Of a stretch of DNA of 23,354 bases, positions 1 to 6,947 are shown one piece after another. Location of the stretch: contig DIXL01000072.1 of assembly GCA_002428685.1 (NCBI GenBank), positions 20,036 through 43,389 of the forward strand, in the 5' to 3' direction. The position numbers and the translations under genes are program-made. Numbering within the stretch: the stretch's first letter is position 1; each line of letters begins with the position of its first letter. The stretch is from Cloacimonetes bacterium UBA6081 (lineage in GTDB: Bacteria; Cloacimonadota; Cloacimonadia; Cloacimonadales; Cloacimonadaceae). Under the pieces are notes generated by a model. It was not told where the DNA came from. It did no database searches and saw only the letters and a program-made list of their open reading frames with translations.

Positions 1-61
1 GGCGACATGGACTACAGATTGCAGTTTGGATATTGCGTGTGGGTGTGTTGTGTGTAGTTTT

Positions 62-174
62 TTCATCGTGTGTAGTCCTTTCAGCTTTGAAATTTGGAGA
101 TAGGCATGTAATTGGTATTGGCTGAAACGACTCCACACGATGAAACGACTCCACACGATGAAAGGAATCCACAC
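62..174. repeat. 18-bp tandem repeat with an inverted partner
   Basis: An 18-bp unit (tgaaacgactccacacga) occurs at 123-140 and 141-158, followed by a partial, diverged third copy at 159-174. The stretch 62-82 (ttcatcgtgtgtagtc core) is close to the reverse complement of the third copy, so the block could fold as a long-range hairpin. No coding potential is seen; the open frame across 140-400 only translates repeats. Positions 1-61 hold nothing I recognise. Confidence 0.75.
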
Positions 175-179
175 TTGCA

Positions 180-212
180 TGCCACAAGCCGATCGGGAGA
201 TCGGCTTCCCTA
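180..212. mobile_element. Partial copy of the double-hairpin miniature element
   Basis: These 33 bases are identical to 6528-6560, part of the element that interrupts the lipocalin gene. They contain the second hairpin of that element (stem aagccgatc, loop ggga). The first hairpin and both termini are absent, so this is a fragment or a solo hairpin unit. Confidence 0.7.
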
Positions 213-215
213 CGG

Positions 216-257
216 TTTTTTCCATTGTCGTTCCCGTTTTTTCCATTGTCGTTCCCG
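216..257. repeat. 21-bp direct repeat, two copies
   Basis: Two perfect adjacent copies of a 21-bp unit (six T, then ccattgtcgttcccg) lie at 216-236 and 237-257. The second copy runs into the palindrome at 252-274. It looks like a duplicated edge of that palindromic repeat and is probably non-coding. Confidence 0.8.
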
Positions 258-274
258 CGGAGGCGGGAATCCAG
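252..274. repeat. REP-like extragenic palindrome, left copy
   Basis: The core ttcccgcggaggcgggaa forms a stem TTCCCGC/GCGGGAA with loop ggag. The 23-bp sequence recurs exactly in inverse orientation at 17014-17036. Palindromes of this type, which translate as FPRRRES or PAEAGIQ, are scattered between genes in many bacteria. Confidence 0.8.
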
Positions 275-345
275 CCCCTTACTGAACCCAATCTCTTTGA
301 ATCCCGCCAATCCAGTCATCTGAGTTCTATTATCACTTCTCACAA

Positions 346-1755
346 TCAATTCTCAATCTTCAGGTCTATGCACAACATTGCCCCATCCACAACTGCATAA
401 AAGCAATTGGCAAAGCTATCGTAGGTGGAAAGTGCTGCCAAATCCTGTTTCAAGGTAAGGCTGCTCAGGGTTTCACCCCGGTTGGGATCAATTATACTGA
501 TTCCCCGTTGAGAAGGCATTACCACAATGCTTCTATCCAAACGCGGATCGTCGGTGCTTTGGATTTCGCAGAGCACAAACAGATTGCCCTTTATGCTTTC
601 GGTAGGGAGGTTTTGTTCCCAAAGCTGTGTACCGTCCTCTTTCAGGCCAAAAACCTGTTGATTGGACAAACTGACTATCAGATTTCCCTGGCTGATTTGG
701 TAATGACCTATCTTGGCTGGGAAGGTTTTGCTCCATAGCAATTGACGTCTTTTTTTATCATAAGCATTTAATTGGGTATTACTGGCCAGATAGATAGTGC
801 CGAGATTAAAGATTGGTGCCAGGCTGATTTCATAGGGCAGATTTGTAGTCCAGGCTATCTGCAAGCTGATATTGCGTGCCGGCAGATTTACGATTCTATC
901 CATATACTTGCGCACTTCTTCGGTATTGATATTCAGATTGGTAGGAATTTGTTCCAATCTCAAGGTTTTTTCCTCGCGAAAACTGAGCCGCAGTTTATGC
1001 ACCAGTTGATCTATACTACGGTTGCCAAACATCATATAAATGGCGGTTAGCACAGAAATCGTAAGCAGTATTATGCTGCTAATTTGTAACCGGGAGAGAG
1101 AGCGTTTTTTAGGCTTTATCAGTCTTTCACGACCGTCCAGAATCAACCACAGGGGATTATCTTCCATGGCATAGCTTTCTATTAAAGTATCAATAGTGCC
1201 GGGATCACTAACTTTCGGCAGAATCTTATTAGCCAGTTCGCCATTCAGGATTATTAAACGTTGGTTATCGGCAATGTAAAGTCTGTGGGTTTTAAAGATG
1301 GGATCGCTATCGGCCATCCCAAATAAATTTAATCCCTGCATGGATTGGACTTGGTGGTATTTCCAGTCTTTACCCACAGGTGAAATTTTTTTGCTGTCTA
1401 CCAGGAGGCTGAAGATGCGTCCAAACTGCACATAGTAAAGCTCGTGATCAAACAGCACTCCAAAATACAGGGAAATCCCTTTTTCTATCAAAGAGGTCCT
1501 GCGAAGCCTGGCATGAAGTTTCCAGTGCAAATCGCTAAAAAATCGTTTCAGCCATTTTTCAATTTCCAGGCGTGATATATTTGCAACGGCAGAGTTTATG
1601 ATCTCCAGCTTAATTTCAGCTACAATCTCTTCCAGCGCATTATCTTTTTCGGGATGCCAGGTTAGCAAAAACCAGGCATAACGCCCATCGCGGGAGGCGT
1701 TAAATTCGCATATACTGCGTGGAGGAGAGGCTTCACGGCTTTGCAGTGAGATCAT
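346..1755 (-). CDS. Membrane protein: degenerate PP2C-like domain, one TM helix, PQQ-type propeller
   Basis: This 469-residue protein has no named family that I can assign. Residues about 15-210 follow the order of a PP2C phosphatase fold (a GISLYFGVLFDHELYYVQFG stretch near 93-112, then RLIILNGE near 166-173), but the metal-binding Asp motifs (DGMGG, GDSR, SDG) are missing, so catalysis is unlikely. One membrane helix lies near 224-243. Residues about 300-465 contain PQQ/WD-like strand repeats (YLASNTQLNAYD, VFGLKEDGTQLWE, ISIIDPNRGE). If positively charged flanks set topology, the N-domain is cytosolic and the propeller periplasmic. The ATG lies 3 bp after the radical SAM gene stop, so it is last in the ribH-nusB-GT2-radical SAM unit. 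The gene ends next to the left-edge repeats. Real gene: fairly sure. PP2C assignment: inference by eye. Confidence 0.8.
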   Translation of the reverse strand: MISLQSREASPPRSICEFNASRDGRYAWFLLTWHPEKDNALEEIVAEIKLEIINSAVANISRLEIEKWLKRFFSDLHWKLHARLRRTSLIEKGISLYFGVLFDHELYYVQFGRIFSLLVDSKKISPVGKDWKYHQVQSMQGLNLFGMADSDPIFKTHRLYIADNQRLIILNGELANKILPKVSDPGTIDTLIESYAMEDNPLWLILDGRERLIKPKKRSLSRLQISSIILLTISVLTAIYMMFGNRSIDQLVHKLRLSFREEKTLRLEQIPTNLNINTEEVRKYMDRIVNLPARNISLQIAWTTNLPYEISLAPIFNLGTIYLASNTQLNAYDKKRRQLLWSKTFPAKIGHYQISQGNLIVSLSNQQVFGLKEDGTQLWEQNLPTESIKGNLFVLCEIQSTDDPRLDRSIVVMPSQRGISIIDPNRGETLSSLTLKQDLAALSTYDSFANCFYAVVDGAMLCIDLKIEN

Positions 1756-1758
1756 TTT

Positions 1759-2841
1759 TTAGCTCCACCACTTAAAGAAACTGCGCCAGGTAACTCTGAT
1801 GCAGCTTGGCAAATCCAGCAGCATATTGGTGTAAGATGCGTTAGCCAAAGGGCACCAGCACTGTTTTTTGTGGATGCTGCGGCGTTCCAGTTCTGCTTCT
1901 GGCGAGAACCATATTTTACGGAAGTTATATCTGGTTTTTCGTAAATTACCCAAAGAGTTAGCCTTGATGCAGCAGCTCCATAGGTCGCCATCGGGAGAAA
2001 TCTGAGCCGAGGCAATGCTGGAATAGCAGGGGATTATCTGCTTTTTATCACGCATAATTTTTTTCACTAAGTTGTAATACTCTATTCTAAAGGCCATGGT
2101 TACCTTTGCCATGCCTTTAAAACTGCTATTTTTTATGCGATGAATCAGATAGTCCACAGCACTTTTATAAGAAACCAACGAGGGTGTGATATCCGCTCCA
2201 ATAGTATCCAATTCCTCTCTTTCTTCCGCAATTTCCGTAATATAGCTATCGGGATTAAAACGCATCAATTCATTGGCAATAGAGGGAAAGGTATCCACGT
2301 TAAAACGTGAGATAACCGTATGGATTCCAACATTCAAATTCGAAAGTTTTAGGGCTTTTAAACCATGAAAAGTGGAAATGGCTTTTTTATAGTTACCCGG
2401 AACGTTGCGGATTGCATCGTGCTGTTCTTCTATGCCATCAATAGACACGTTTATGGTAATCTGCGCTTTGGGGCAGGCTTTGGCAATGGCTTCGGTTTTA
2501 TCTACAATGGTTTTTACCAGCAAACCATTGGTAGGAATGTTGATAATGCGCGGTTTGGATACTTTGTAAATCTCAGAGACAATTTCTACAATGTCGCTAC
2601 GCAAAAAAGGCTCACCCCCGCTAAAAGTGATCCAATAAGGCGAGTGGCCTATGTTCTTAAAAATCTGCCTGTATTCGTCCACTGTGAGGTTCTTGGCTTG
2701 TTTTTTCCAAATCTTGCAGGTATTACAGCGGGAATTGCAGGTGTATAGCAGGCTTACAGTATAATTCATGGGCATAAGCCTGGGTATTCCCAAGTGCTTC
2801 ATCAGCCAATACCCAATTATGCGAAAAAATATATATATCAT
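1759..2841 (-). CDS. Radical SAM/SPASM-domain protein
   Basis: This 360-residue protein has the radical SAM signature CNSRCNTC (C35, C39, C42; CX3CX2C), which ligates the [4Fe-4S] cluster that cleaves S-adenosylmethionine. ITFSGGEPFL (about 71-80) is the usual GGEP motif. Further cysteines near the C-terminus (C272, C290, C291, C328, C330) suggest a SPASM-type auxiliary cluster. The hydrophobic N-terminus (residues 1-20) may dock to the membrane. The start abuts the GT2 stop codon with no gap, and its stop is 3 bp before the propeller-protein start, so the three are probably translated together. The substrate is unknown. Placement beside a GT2 gene hints at a lipid, glycan or peptide modification, but nothing in the sequence fixes it. 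Confidence 0.9.
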   Translation of the reverse strand: MIYIFFRIIGYWLMKHLGIPRLMPMNYTVSLLYTCNSRCNTCKIWKKQAKNLTVDEYRQIFKNIGHSPYWITFSGGEPFLRSDIVEIVSEIYKVSKPRIINIPTNGLLVKTIVDKTEAIAKACPKAQITINVSIDGIEEQHDAIRNVPGNYKKAISTFHGLKALKLSNLNVGIHTVISRFNVDTFPSIANELMRFNPDSYITEIAEEREELDTIGADITPSLVSYKSAVDYLIHRIKNSSFKGMAKVTMAFRIEYYNLVKKIMRDKKQIIPCYSSIASAQISPDGDLWSCCIKANSLGNLRKTRYNFRKIWFSPEAELERRSIHKKQCWCPLANASYTNMLLDLPSCIRVTWRSFFKWWS

Positions 2842-3741
2842 TTACTTAGCTCCGGTTCCCTGGTTTTTGGCTGAGGTGGCAATATCCCAGGCAAAGGGAT
2901 TTTTGCCTTTTGCATAATAATCCCAGCTACCCAAAGCCCGGCAGTAAAGCTCTAAGGCCATCACAGCCATAAGTTTTATCAGAGTTTGGGGGTTTTCCTT
3001 TATTTCTGCCAAAGTAACCCTGAATAAAGTAGATTGATTTTGCGAACTAACGCTGTAATTCTGTTTTGCTTTTAACCACAGATGCCCATTTTGGATGCGG
3101 CGGCGTTGTTTGATGAAGTCTGTGATATTCGCCGGTCCTTTATTGTGAATAATAGCTTTGGGAATGTATTTCAGTTTCAGCTTTTTGCTTTTGATAATTG
3201 CCTCTATGCTGGCTTCATCCACGGCAGAATCAGCAGGAATTGCGTCCATCAGCTTGCGGAAAGCAATCATTTCTCCCAATTTGGGTGAGATCAATGCCAT
3301 CCTATGATGCAGCTTCCACAGCAAATGCACGGCATAGCCCACAAAACTATCCTGGCTGTTTTCAGGAATAGGACGTCCGCCACTGGCACCAATTTTGGGA
3401 TTGGCAAATGCGGTTACAAGCTTTTCAATGGTGTCTGCGGCAGGCAGAACATCACCACTGATAATCAGGCAAATCTGCTCCTTAGCTTCGGACAAAAACA
3501 GGTTTATGGCAGCCGATTTCCCCTCTCTTTTGGCTTGAGTTAAGAGCTGCACTTTGTTATATTGCTCTGCAAAGGCAGCTACAATTTCATCTGTCCCATC
3601 TGTACTGGCACTGGATACCACTATAACTTCGCTGATTTCACAAACGTTCAGCTTGGATGACATGATAGAATCCAGCAATCTGCCGATATTGCCGGCTTCA
3701 TTATGTGCAAAGATGCCTATTGAGCAGTATATTTTATCCAT
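2842..3741 (-). CDS. Glycosyltransferase family 2 protein
   Basis: This 299-residue protein starts with the GT-A fold typical of GT2 enzymes: IGIFAHNEAGNIGRLLDSI (about 8-26), VVSSASTDGT (41-50), then KREGKSAAIN (71-80) and ISGDV (94-98), the last in the place of the metal-binding DxD. A later QRRRIQNG motif resembles the QxxRW acceptor motif. One weakly hydrophobic C-terminal stretch (LIKLMAVMALELYCRALG) could be a membrane-associated helix; no clear multi-TM tail is seen. It would transfer a sugar from a nucleotide sugar to an unknown acceptor in the cytosol. The start lies 3 bp beyond the nusB stop, and its TAA directly precedes the ATG of the radical SAM gene. Confidence 0.88.
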   Translation of the reverse strand: MDKIYCSIGIFAHNEAGNIGRLLDSIMSSKLNVCEISEVIVVSSASTDGTDEIVAAFAEQYNKVQLLTQAKREGKSAAINLFLSEAKEQICLIISGDVLPAADTIEKLVTAFANPKIGASGGRPIPENSQDSFVGYAVHLLWKLHHRMALISPKLGEMIAFRKLMDAIPADSAVDEASIEAIIKSKKLKLKYIPKAIIHNKGPANITDFIKQRRRIQNGHLWLKAKQNYSVSSQNQSTLFRVTLAEIKENPQTLIKLMAVMALELYCRALGSWDYYAKGKNPFAWDIATSAKNQGTGAK

Positions 3742-3744
3742 AAC

Positions 3745-4212
3745 TCAGGTGGAAAGGTTACTTTTTTGGTTTTGCACAATTTCCTTGTGCAGAGCGTCCA
3801 GGATCCCGTTGATAAATTTACCGGTGGGTTCGCTGCAATATTTTTTGGCAATTTCAATGGCTTCGTTAATTATTACAGGGGGAGGCGTATCGGTAAATAG
3901 TAGCTCATAAGCCGCCACGCTAAGAATGCTTCTATCCAGATGAGCAATGGTTTTCAAGCTCCAGTTATCGGTAAGTTTATCAATCTCTGCTTCGATGTTT
4001 TCTATATTTATTATGGTGTTTTTCACCAATTCATCCGAAAATGCATATACCGAAGATGAAGAGGAAATGTTTTCTGAAGCAGCCAGATTAATTAGTATTT
4101 CCGGGTATTCATTCAAGAGCCCGTATTCTCTAAATTCCTGCGAAATTTCGGCAAAGTCCAGTGAATATAAACACTGAACGGCCATTTCGCGAGCTTTACG
4201 CCTTTGTCCCAC
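3745..4212 (-). CDS. nusB: Transcription antitermination factor NusB
   Basis: This 155-residue protein has the usual NusB length and shape: the arginine-rich N-terminus RRKAREMAVQCLYSLDF, followed by an all-helical domain ending with the conserved TPPPVIINEAIEIAKKY and FINGILDAL stretches. NusB binds boxA RNA with NusE (S10) in rRNA antitermination. The start is GTG at 4212, preceded by a GGAG Shine-Dalgarno 7 bp upstream, and lies inside ribH, giving a 17-bp overlap. The ribH-nusB pairing is common in bacteria and supports both calls. Confidence 0.95.
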   Translation of the reverse strand: MGQRRKAREMAVQCLYSLDFAEISQEFREYGLLNEYPEILINLAASENISSSSSVYAFSDELVKNTIINIENIEAEIDKLTDNWSLKTIAHLDRSILSVAAYELLFTDTPPPVIINEAIEIAKKYCSEPTGKFINGILDALHKEIVQNQKSNLST

Positions 4213-4675
4213 GTTTAATCTCCGTCAGCAAACCCAGCATTTCCAAAGCAGCACTGGCAGCACTGAAACCTTTGTTTCCGGCTTTGGTTCCTGCTCTTTC
4301 GATTGCCTGCTCCACACTATCGGTGGTTAAAACTCCGTAGATCACAGGTTTACGTGTTTCCAGGCCAACCAAAGCAATGCCCTTGGTTACTTCTGCGCTC
4401 ACATATTCAAAATGAGGTGTGGCTCCACGAATTACAGCTCCCAGGCAAATAACCGCATCAATATCGGCTTTCAGGGCAACCTCTTTGGCTATGAGAGGGA
4501 TTTCAAATGCACCCGGAACCCAGATGACACTGATGTCTTCGTCTTTTACTTCATGGCGGAGCAAACAATCAATGGCTCCATCCAGTAATTTATGCCCGAT
4601 GAATTCGTTAAAACGACTGACTACCAAGGCGATTCTGTAACCCTTGGAAACAAGATTTCCTTCTATTACTCTCAT
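4196..4675 (-). CDS. ribH: 6,7-dimethyl-8-ribityllumazine synthase
   Basis: RibH condenses 5-amino-6-ribitylaminouracil with dihydroxybutanone phosphate, the penultimate riboflavin step. The 159 residues have standard length. Visible family motifs are SRFNEFIGHKLLDGA (20-34), the substrate-binding VPGAFEIP (53-60), and GAVIRGATPHFEYV (79-92) with the catalytic His88. The start has an AAGGAG Shine-Dalgarno 6 bp upstream. It is the first gene of a five-gene minus-strand unit. The 194-bp gap upstream (4676-4869) contains its likely promoter, but I cannot mark -35/-10 boxes with confidence. No FMN riboswitch is seen in that gap. Other rib genes must lie elsewhere. Confidence 0.97.
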   Translation of the reverse strand: MRVIEGNLVSKGYRIALVVSRFNEFIGHKLLDGAIDCLLRHEVKDEDISVIWVPGAFEIPLIAKEVALKADIDAVICLGAVIRGATPHFEYVSAEVTKGIALVGLETRKPVIYGVLTTDSVEQAIERAGTKAGNKGFSAASAALEMLGLLTEIKRGTKA

Positions 4676-4869
4676 ATTTAGCTCCTTGTATTACGATATC
4701 TCTTCTCTAAGAACCCATTATTTGAAGATAGGGAATTAGTTCAAGGAAAATCTTAGTTTGTTGTAGTTTCGCTACTGCTTACAACCTTACAATTTCCCTG
4801 GGACATTAGTGTCTTGTCAGCCAATAGTTTTCACACAGCCTCGTCAGTGGGGGATGGGAATAACTGAAC

Positions 4870-5991
4870 TTATTTTAGCCATTTGTCATAAGTTGTGGGA
4901 GTAACAAGTTCAATTTCTTTAACTTCATAAGCACTTAGAAAACTTTGCGATATACGGAATTTGCGGGTAGGATTCCATTTCATTTCATAAGCGTAGTATG
5001 CACCTCCACTTTCTTCAATGTAATCAATTTCCTGTTGCAGGGTTGTGCGCCAAAAATAGCTGTTAGCATAAATCATGTTGTTTGCCAGGTATTTCCTTCT
5101 TTCTGAAACAAAATAGTTCTCCCACAGCGCACCTGTGTCTGATCTTGATTCCAGAGAGTTGTAATTGCCAATTATCGAATTGCGGATGCCATTATCATAA
5201 AAATAGACTTTTGTACCGCGTTTAATCTCAGAGCGCAGGTTCCTTTTTAAGGCAGGTAACCTGAAAACAATGTAAGCACTTTCCAAAAGTGAGATATACT
5301 TTTCCACTGTGTGTTTGTCTGCGTCCACCAATCTGCTAATTTCACTGTTTGACACTTCATTTCCAACCTGATAAGCTAAAGCACGCACTATCTTCTCCAA
5401 TAAAGGGGGCTTTTTTAGCTGTTCCAAAACAAAAAGGTCTTTATATAAATAGCTGTCTGCAAGCAATTTAAGAATCTCCAGCGGACTGGTATGGGTTACC
5501 ACTTCTGGATAGCAGCCAAATATCAAACGCTGGCTTAACAGACGCTTTTCCGCCATTTTACCTTCATGAGCTGCAAGTTCCGAGAATGATAATGGGAAAA
5601 GATGGAATTCGTATTTTCTCCCAGTTAAAGGTTCTTTGAACTTCCCGGTAAGTTCAAAGGCAGATGAACCAGTGGCAATAACTTGTATGTCAGGATAATT
5701 ATCCACTATTAGTTTGATTGTAATTCCAATATCAGGAATTCGCTGTGCTTCGTCTATAAATACTATCTTGCTATTTCCGATCATGGCTTTAAACCCAGTG
5801 GATGAGATGCCTGTAAGTTCTAAGCGCACATCTGGTTCATCACCATTATATATAACCTTAGCCTCGGAATAATCCTTTAGCAATTCAGTAATAAGTGTGG
5901 TTTTCCCTGATTGCCGGGGACCATAGACTATAATGGCTTTCCCTTGGAACATCCTCTCTTGAATTTGTTTACTGAGTTCTCTGTTAATCAT
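4870..5991 (-). CDS. AAA ATPase with DUF4143-type C-terminal domain
   Basis: This protein is 373 residues from the ATG at 5991, chosen over the GTG at 6000 because AAGGTGG lies 5 bp upstream of the ATG. The P-loop is GPRQSGKTT (24-32) and Walker B is IVFIDEAQRIPDIG (76-89). A winged-helix-like segment follows (SNSEISRLVDADKHTVEKYI). The C-terminal part has WENYFVSER, then EIDYIEE and YAYEMKW, a D...ExK spacing like restriction-endonuclease folds, as is usual in this ATPase/DUF4143 family. Cellular role of the family is poorly defined; links to toxin-like and mobile modules have been proposed. The gene stands alone and is visibly richer in A+T than its neighbours, and its upstream side is packed with inverted repeats, which fits horizontal acquisition (inference). 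Confidence 0.9.
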   Translation of the reverse strand: MINRELSKQIQERMFQGKAIIVYGPRQSGKTTLITELLKDYSEAKVIYNGDEPDVRLELTGISSTGFKAMIGNSKIVFIDEAQRIPDIGITIKLIVDNYPDIQVIATGSSAFELTGKFKEPLTGRKYEFHLFPLSFSELAAHEGKMAEKRLLSQRLIFGCYPEVVTHTSPLEILKLLADSYLYKDLFVLEQLKKPPLLEKIVRALAYQVGNEVSNSEISRLVDADKHTVEKYISLLESAYIVFRLPALKRNLRSEIKRGTKVYFYDNGIRNSIIGNYNSLESRSDTGALWENYFVSERRKYLANNMIYANSYFWRTTLQQEIDYIEESGGAYYAYEMKWNPTRKFRISQSFLSAYEVKEIELVTPTTYDKWLK

Positions 5992-6018
5992 ATCTACCAC
6001 CTTGAGGTTAATCTCAGA

Positions 6019-6100
6019 TATGCACGGAGTTCAATCCGCCATCTCTGATTTGCTTTTTACCAATAATTTAATGGGCGGCTTGGAATTCAGTCCGTGCATA
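6019..6100. repeat. Imperfect inverted repeat upstream of the ATPase gene
   Basis: The left arm 6019-6040 (starts tatgcacgga, ends atccgcc) is matched imperfectly by the right arm 6074-6100 (starts ggcgg, ends tccgtgcata). About 33 bp separate the arms. It lies just upstream of the ATPase start on the minus strand and could overlap its promoter. It may be a small mobile palindrome or a regulatory hairpin. Confidence 0.65.
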
Positions 6101-6101
6101 T

Positions 6102-6198
6102 ACTTGGGTACATGTTTTTGGAGTCCAATTGGCCACATAAATTGATCATAAGTAGAGAGTTATCATGGCCAATTGAACTCCAAAAACATCATCCAAGT
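6102..6198. repeat. Long inverted repeat, MITE-like
   Basis: The arms 6102-6135 and 6166-6198 pair nearly throughout. The inner 24 bp, from atgtttttgg to attggcca, match with a single mismatch, and the outer acttgg/ccaagt ends also pair. The loop is about 30 bp (6136-6165). The size and long terminal inverted repeats suggest a miniature element; no target duplication is obvious. Confidence 0.7.
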
Positions 6199-6237
6199 AA
6201 GTATCTGAAGCAGTGCATTTATGTCAAGGAAAAAAAT

Positions 6238-6303
6238 ATGAATTTGGCGTTTTAAATCCCCTTTTAATATACTATTTGGGGATTTAAAACGCCAGATTTC
6301 ATG
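6238..6303 (-). terminator. Hairpin, probable terminator of the gcvP-lpx-lipocalin unit
   Basis: Perfect 17-bp arms at 6245-6261 and 6278-6294 (tggcgttttaaatcccc and its complement) enclose a 16-bp AT-rich loop, and the pairing extends imperfectly outward to 6238-6303. It begins about 30 bp past the lipocalin stop. A run of T on the minus strand follows at some distance (atatttttttcc), so it is not a textbook intrinsic terminator. It may act in both directions or be another palindromic element. Confidence 0.55.
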
Positions 6304-6326
6304 CTAAAGTATGGGGCAAATATCGG

Positions 6327-6947
6327 TTATTTAACTGTGCCTGTTACCTTTAGCTTGTTGGTGTCCCAACCATTAGTTGTGAGGGAAGCAGTAATTTCTT
6401 GATAGTTTGCTTTATCCATTTCAGGGCTACGGGAAAGTATCCACAGATATTTTTGCTTGGGATCGCTGACTACTGTTGTGTCAAACTTGGTTTGTCGCAA
6501 ATAGTATTGGGGTGGCAATCTCCCGATTGCCACAAGCCGATCGGGAGATCGGCTTCCCTATGCTTGACATGACACTACTGTGTAGTTATAGTTTTTATCC
6601 AGCTTCACAATCCAGTAATCACCCGTAAAAGGCCAGAAGAAACGCACTTTAAGCTTGGAATTGCTTTTATCCACGCTCCAGGCTTTGGCAGTGGCTTGTT
6701 TCTTGATTTTGGTTCCGGCTTTGTCTTCGTAAGCGGTGTTCACTACGTTTATTTTGCCTTTTCCATCTAAACTGTATTCTGCTGTGGTAAGGCCAAAACT
6801 TAAAGGCTGAAAACTGGTGGGGAAATAGGCAATCTGATACCATCTGCCCAGGTAGCGGTTCAAATCCACACTTTTTACTGTGGTAACCGCATTTAGACTC
6901 AATGTGATAAGACTGATAATCAGGATTATCGGGATTCTGTAGGTCAA
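6327..6947 (-). pseudogene. blc: Bacterial lipocalin (Blc type), interrupted by a miniature element
   Basis: The first part (6947-6558) has a Sec signal peptide (MTYRIPIILIISLITLSLNA, no lipobox cysteine) and the lipocalin motif YLGRWYQIAYFPTSFQ, and reads to NYTVV. A TAG at 6560-6558, inside the inserted element, stops it. The C-terminal part continues in the same frame from 6468: SDPKQKYLWILSRSPEM, as expected for Blc. Removing the 97-bp element and one copy of its 8-bp direct repeat (105 bp in all) restores a 171-residue lipocalin. Because 105 is a multiple of three, only the single TAG blocks a 206-residue readthrough product. Lipocalins of this type bind lipids in the cell envelope. The start overlaps the lpxA stop by 4 bp (ATGA), making it the last gene of the lpx unit. 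Confidence 0.88.
6469..6581. mobile_element. 97-bp double-hairpin miniature element with 8-bp flanking repeats
   Basis: The insert is 6477-6573, flanked by exact 8-bp direct repeats ACTACTGT at 6469-6476 and 6574-6581. Its ends carry weak inverted similarity (tgtcaaac at the left, gcttgaca at the right). Inside are two perfect 9-bp-stem hairpins: 6512-6533 (gtggcaatc, loop tccc) and 6534-6555 (aagccgatc, loop ggga). The two loops and adjoining stem bases (atctcccgat and atcgggagat) are reverse complements. It has no coding capacity, so it would need a transposase supplied from elsewhere. Related sequence lies at 180-212 and 23314-23354. Confidence 0.85.

Noticed and set aside
140..400. Plus-strand open frame of 86 codons
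   Set aside because: It translates the 18-bp and 21-bp repeats and the REP-like palindrome, then overlaps the propeller gene end.
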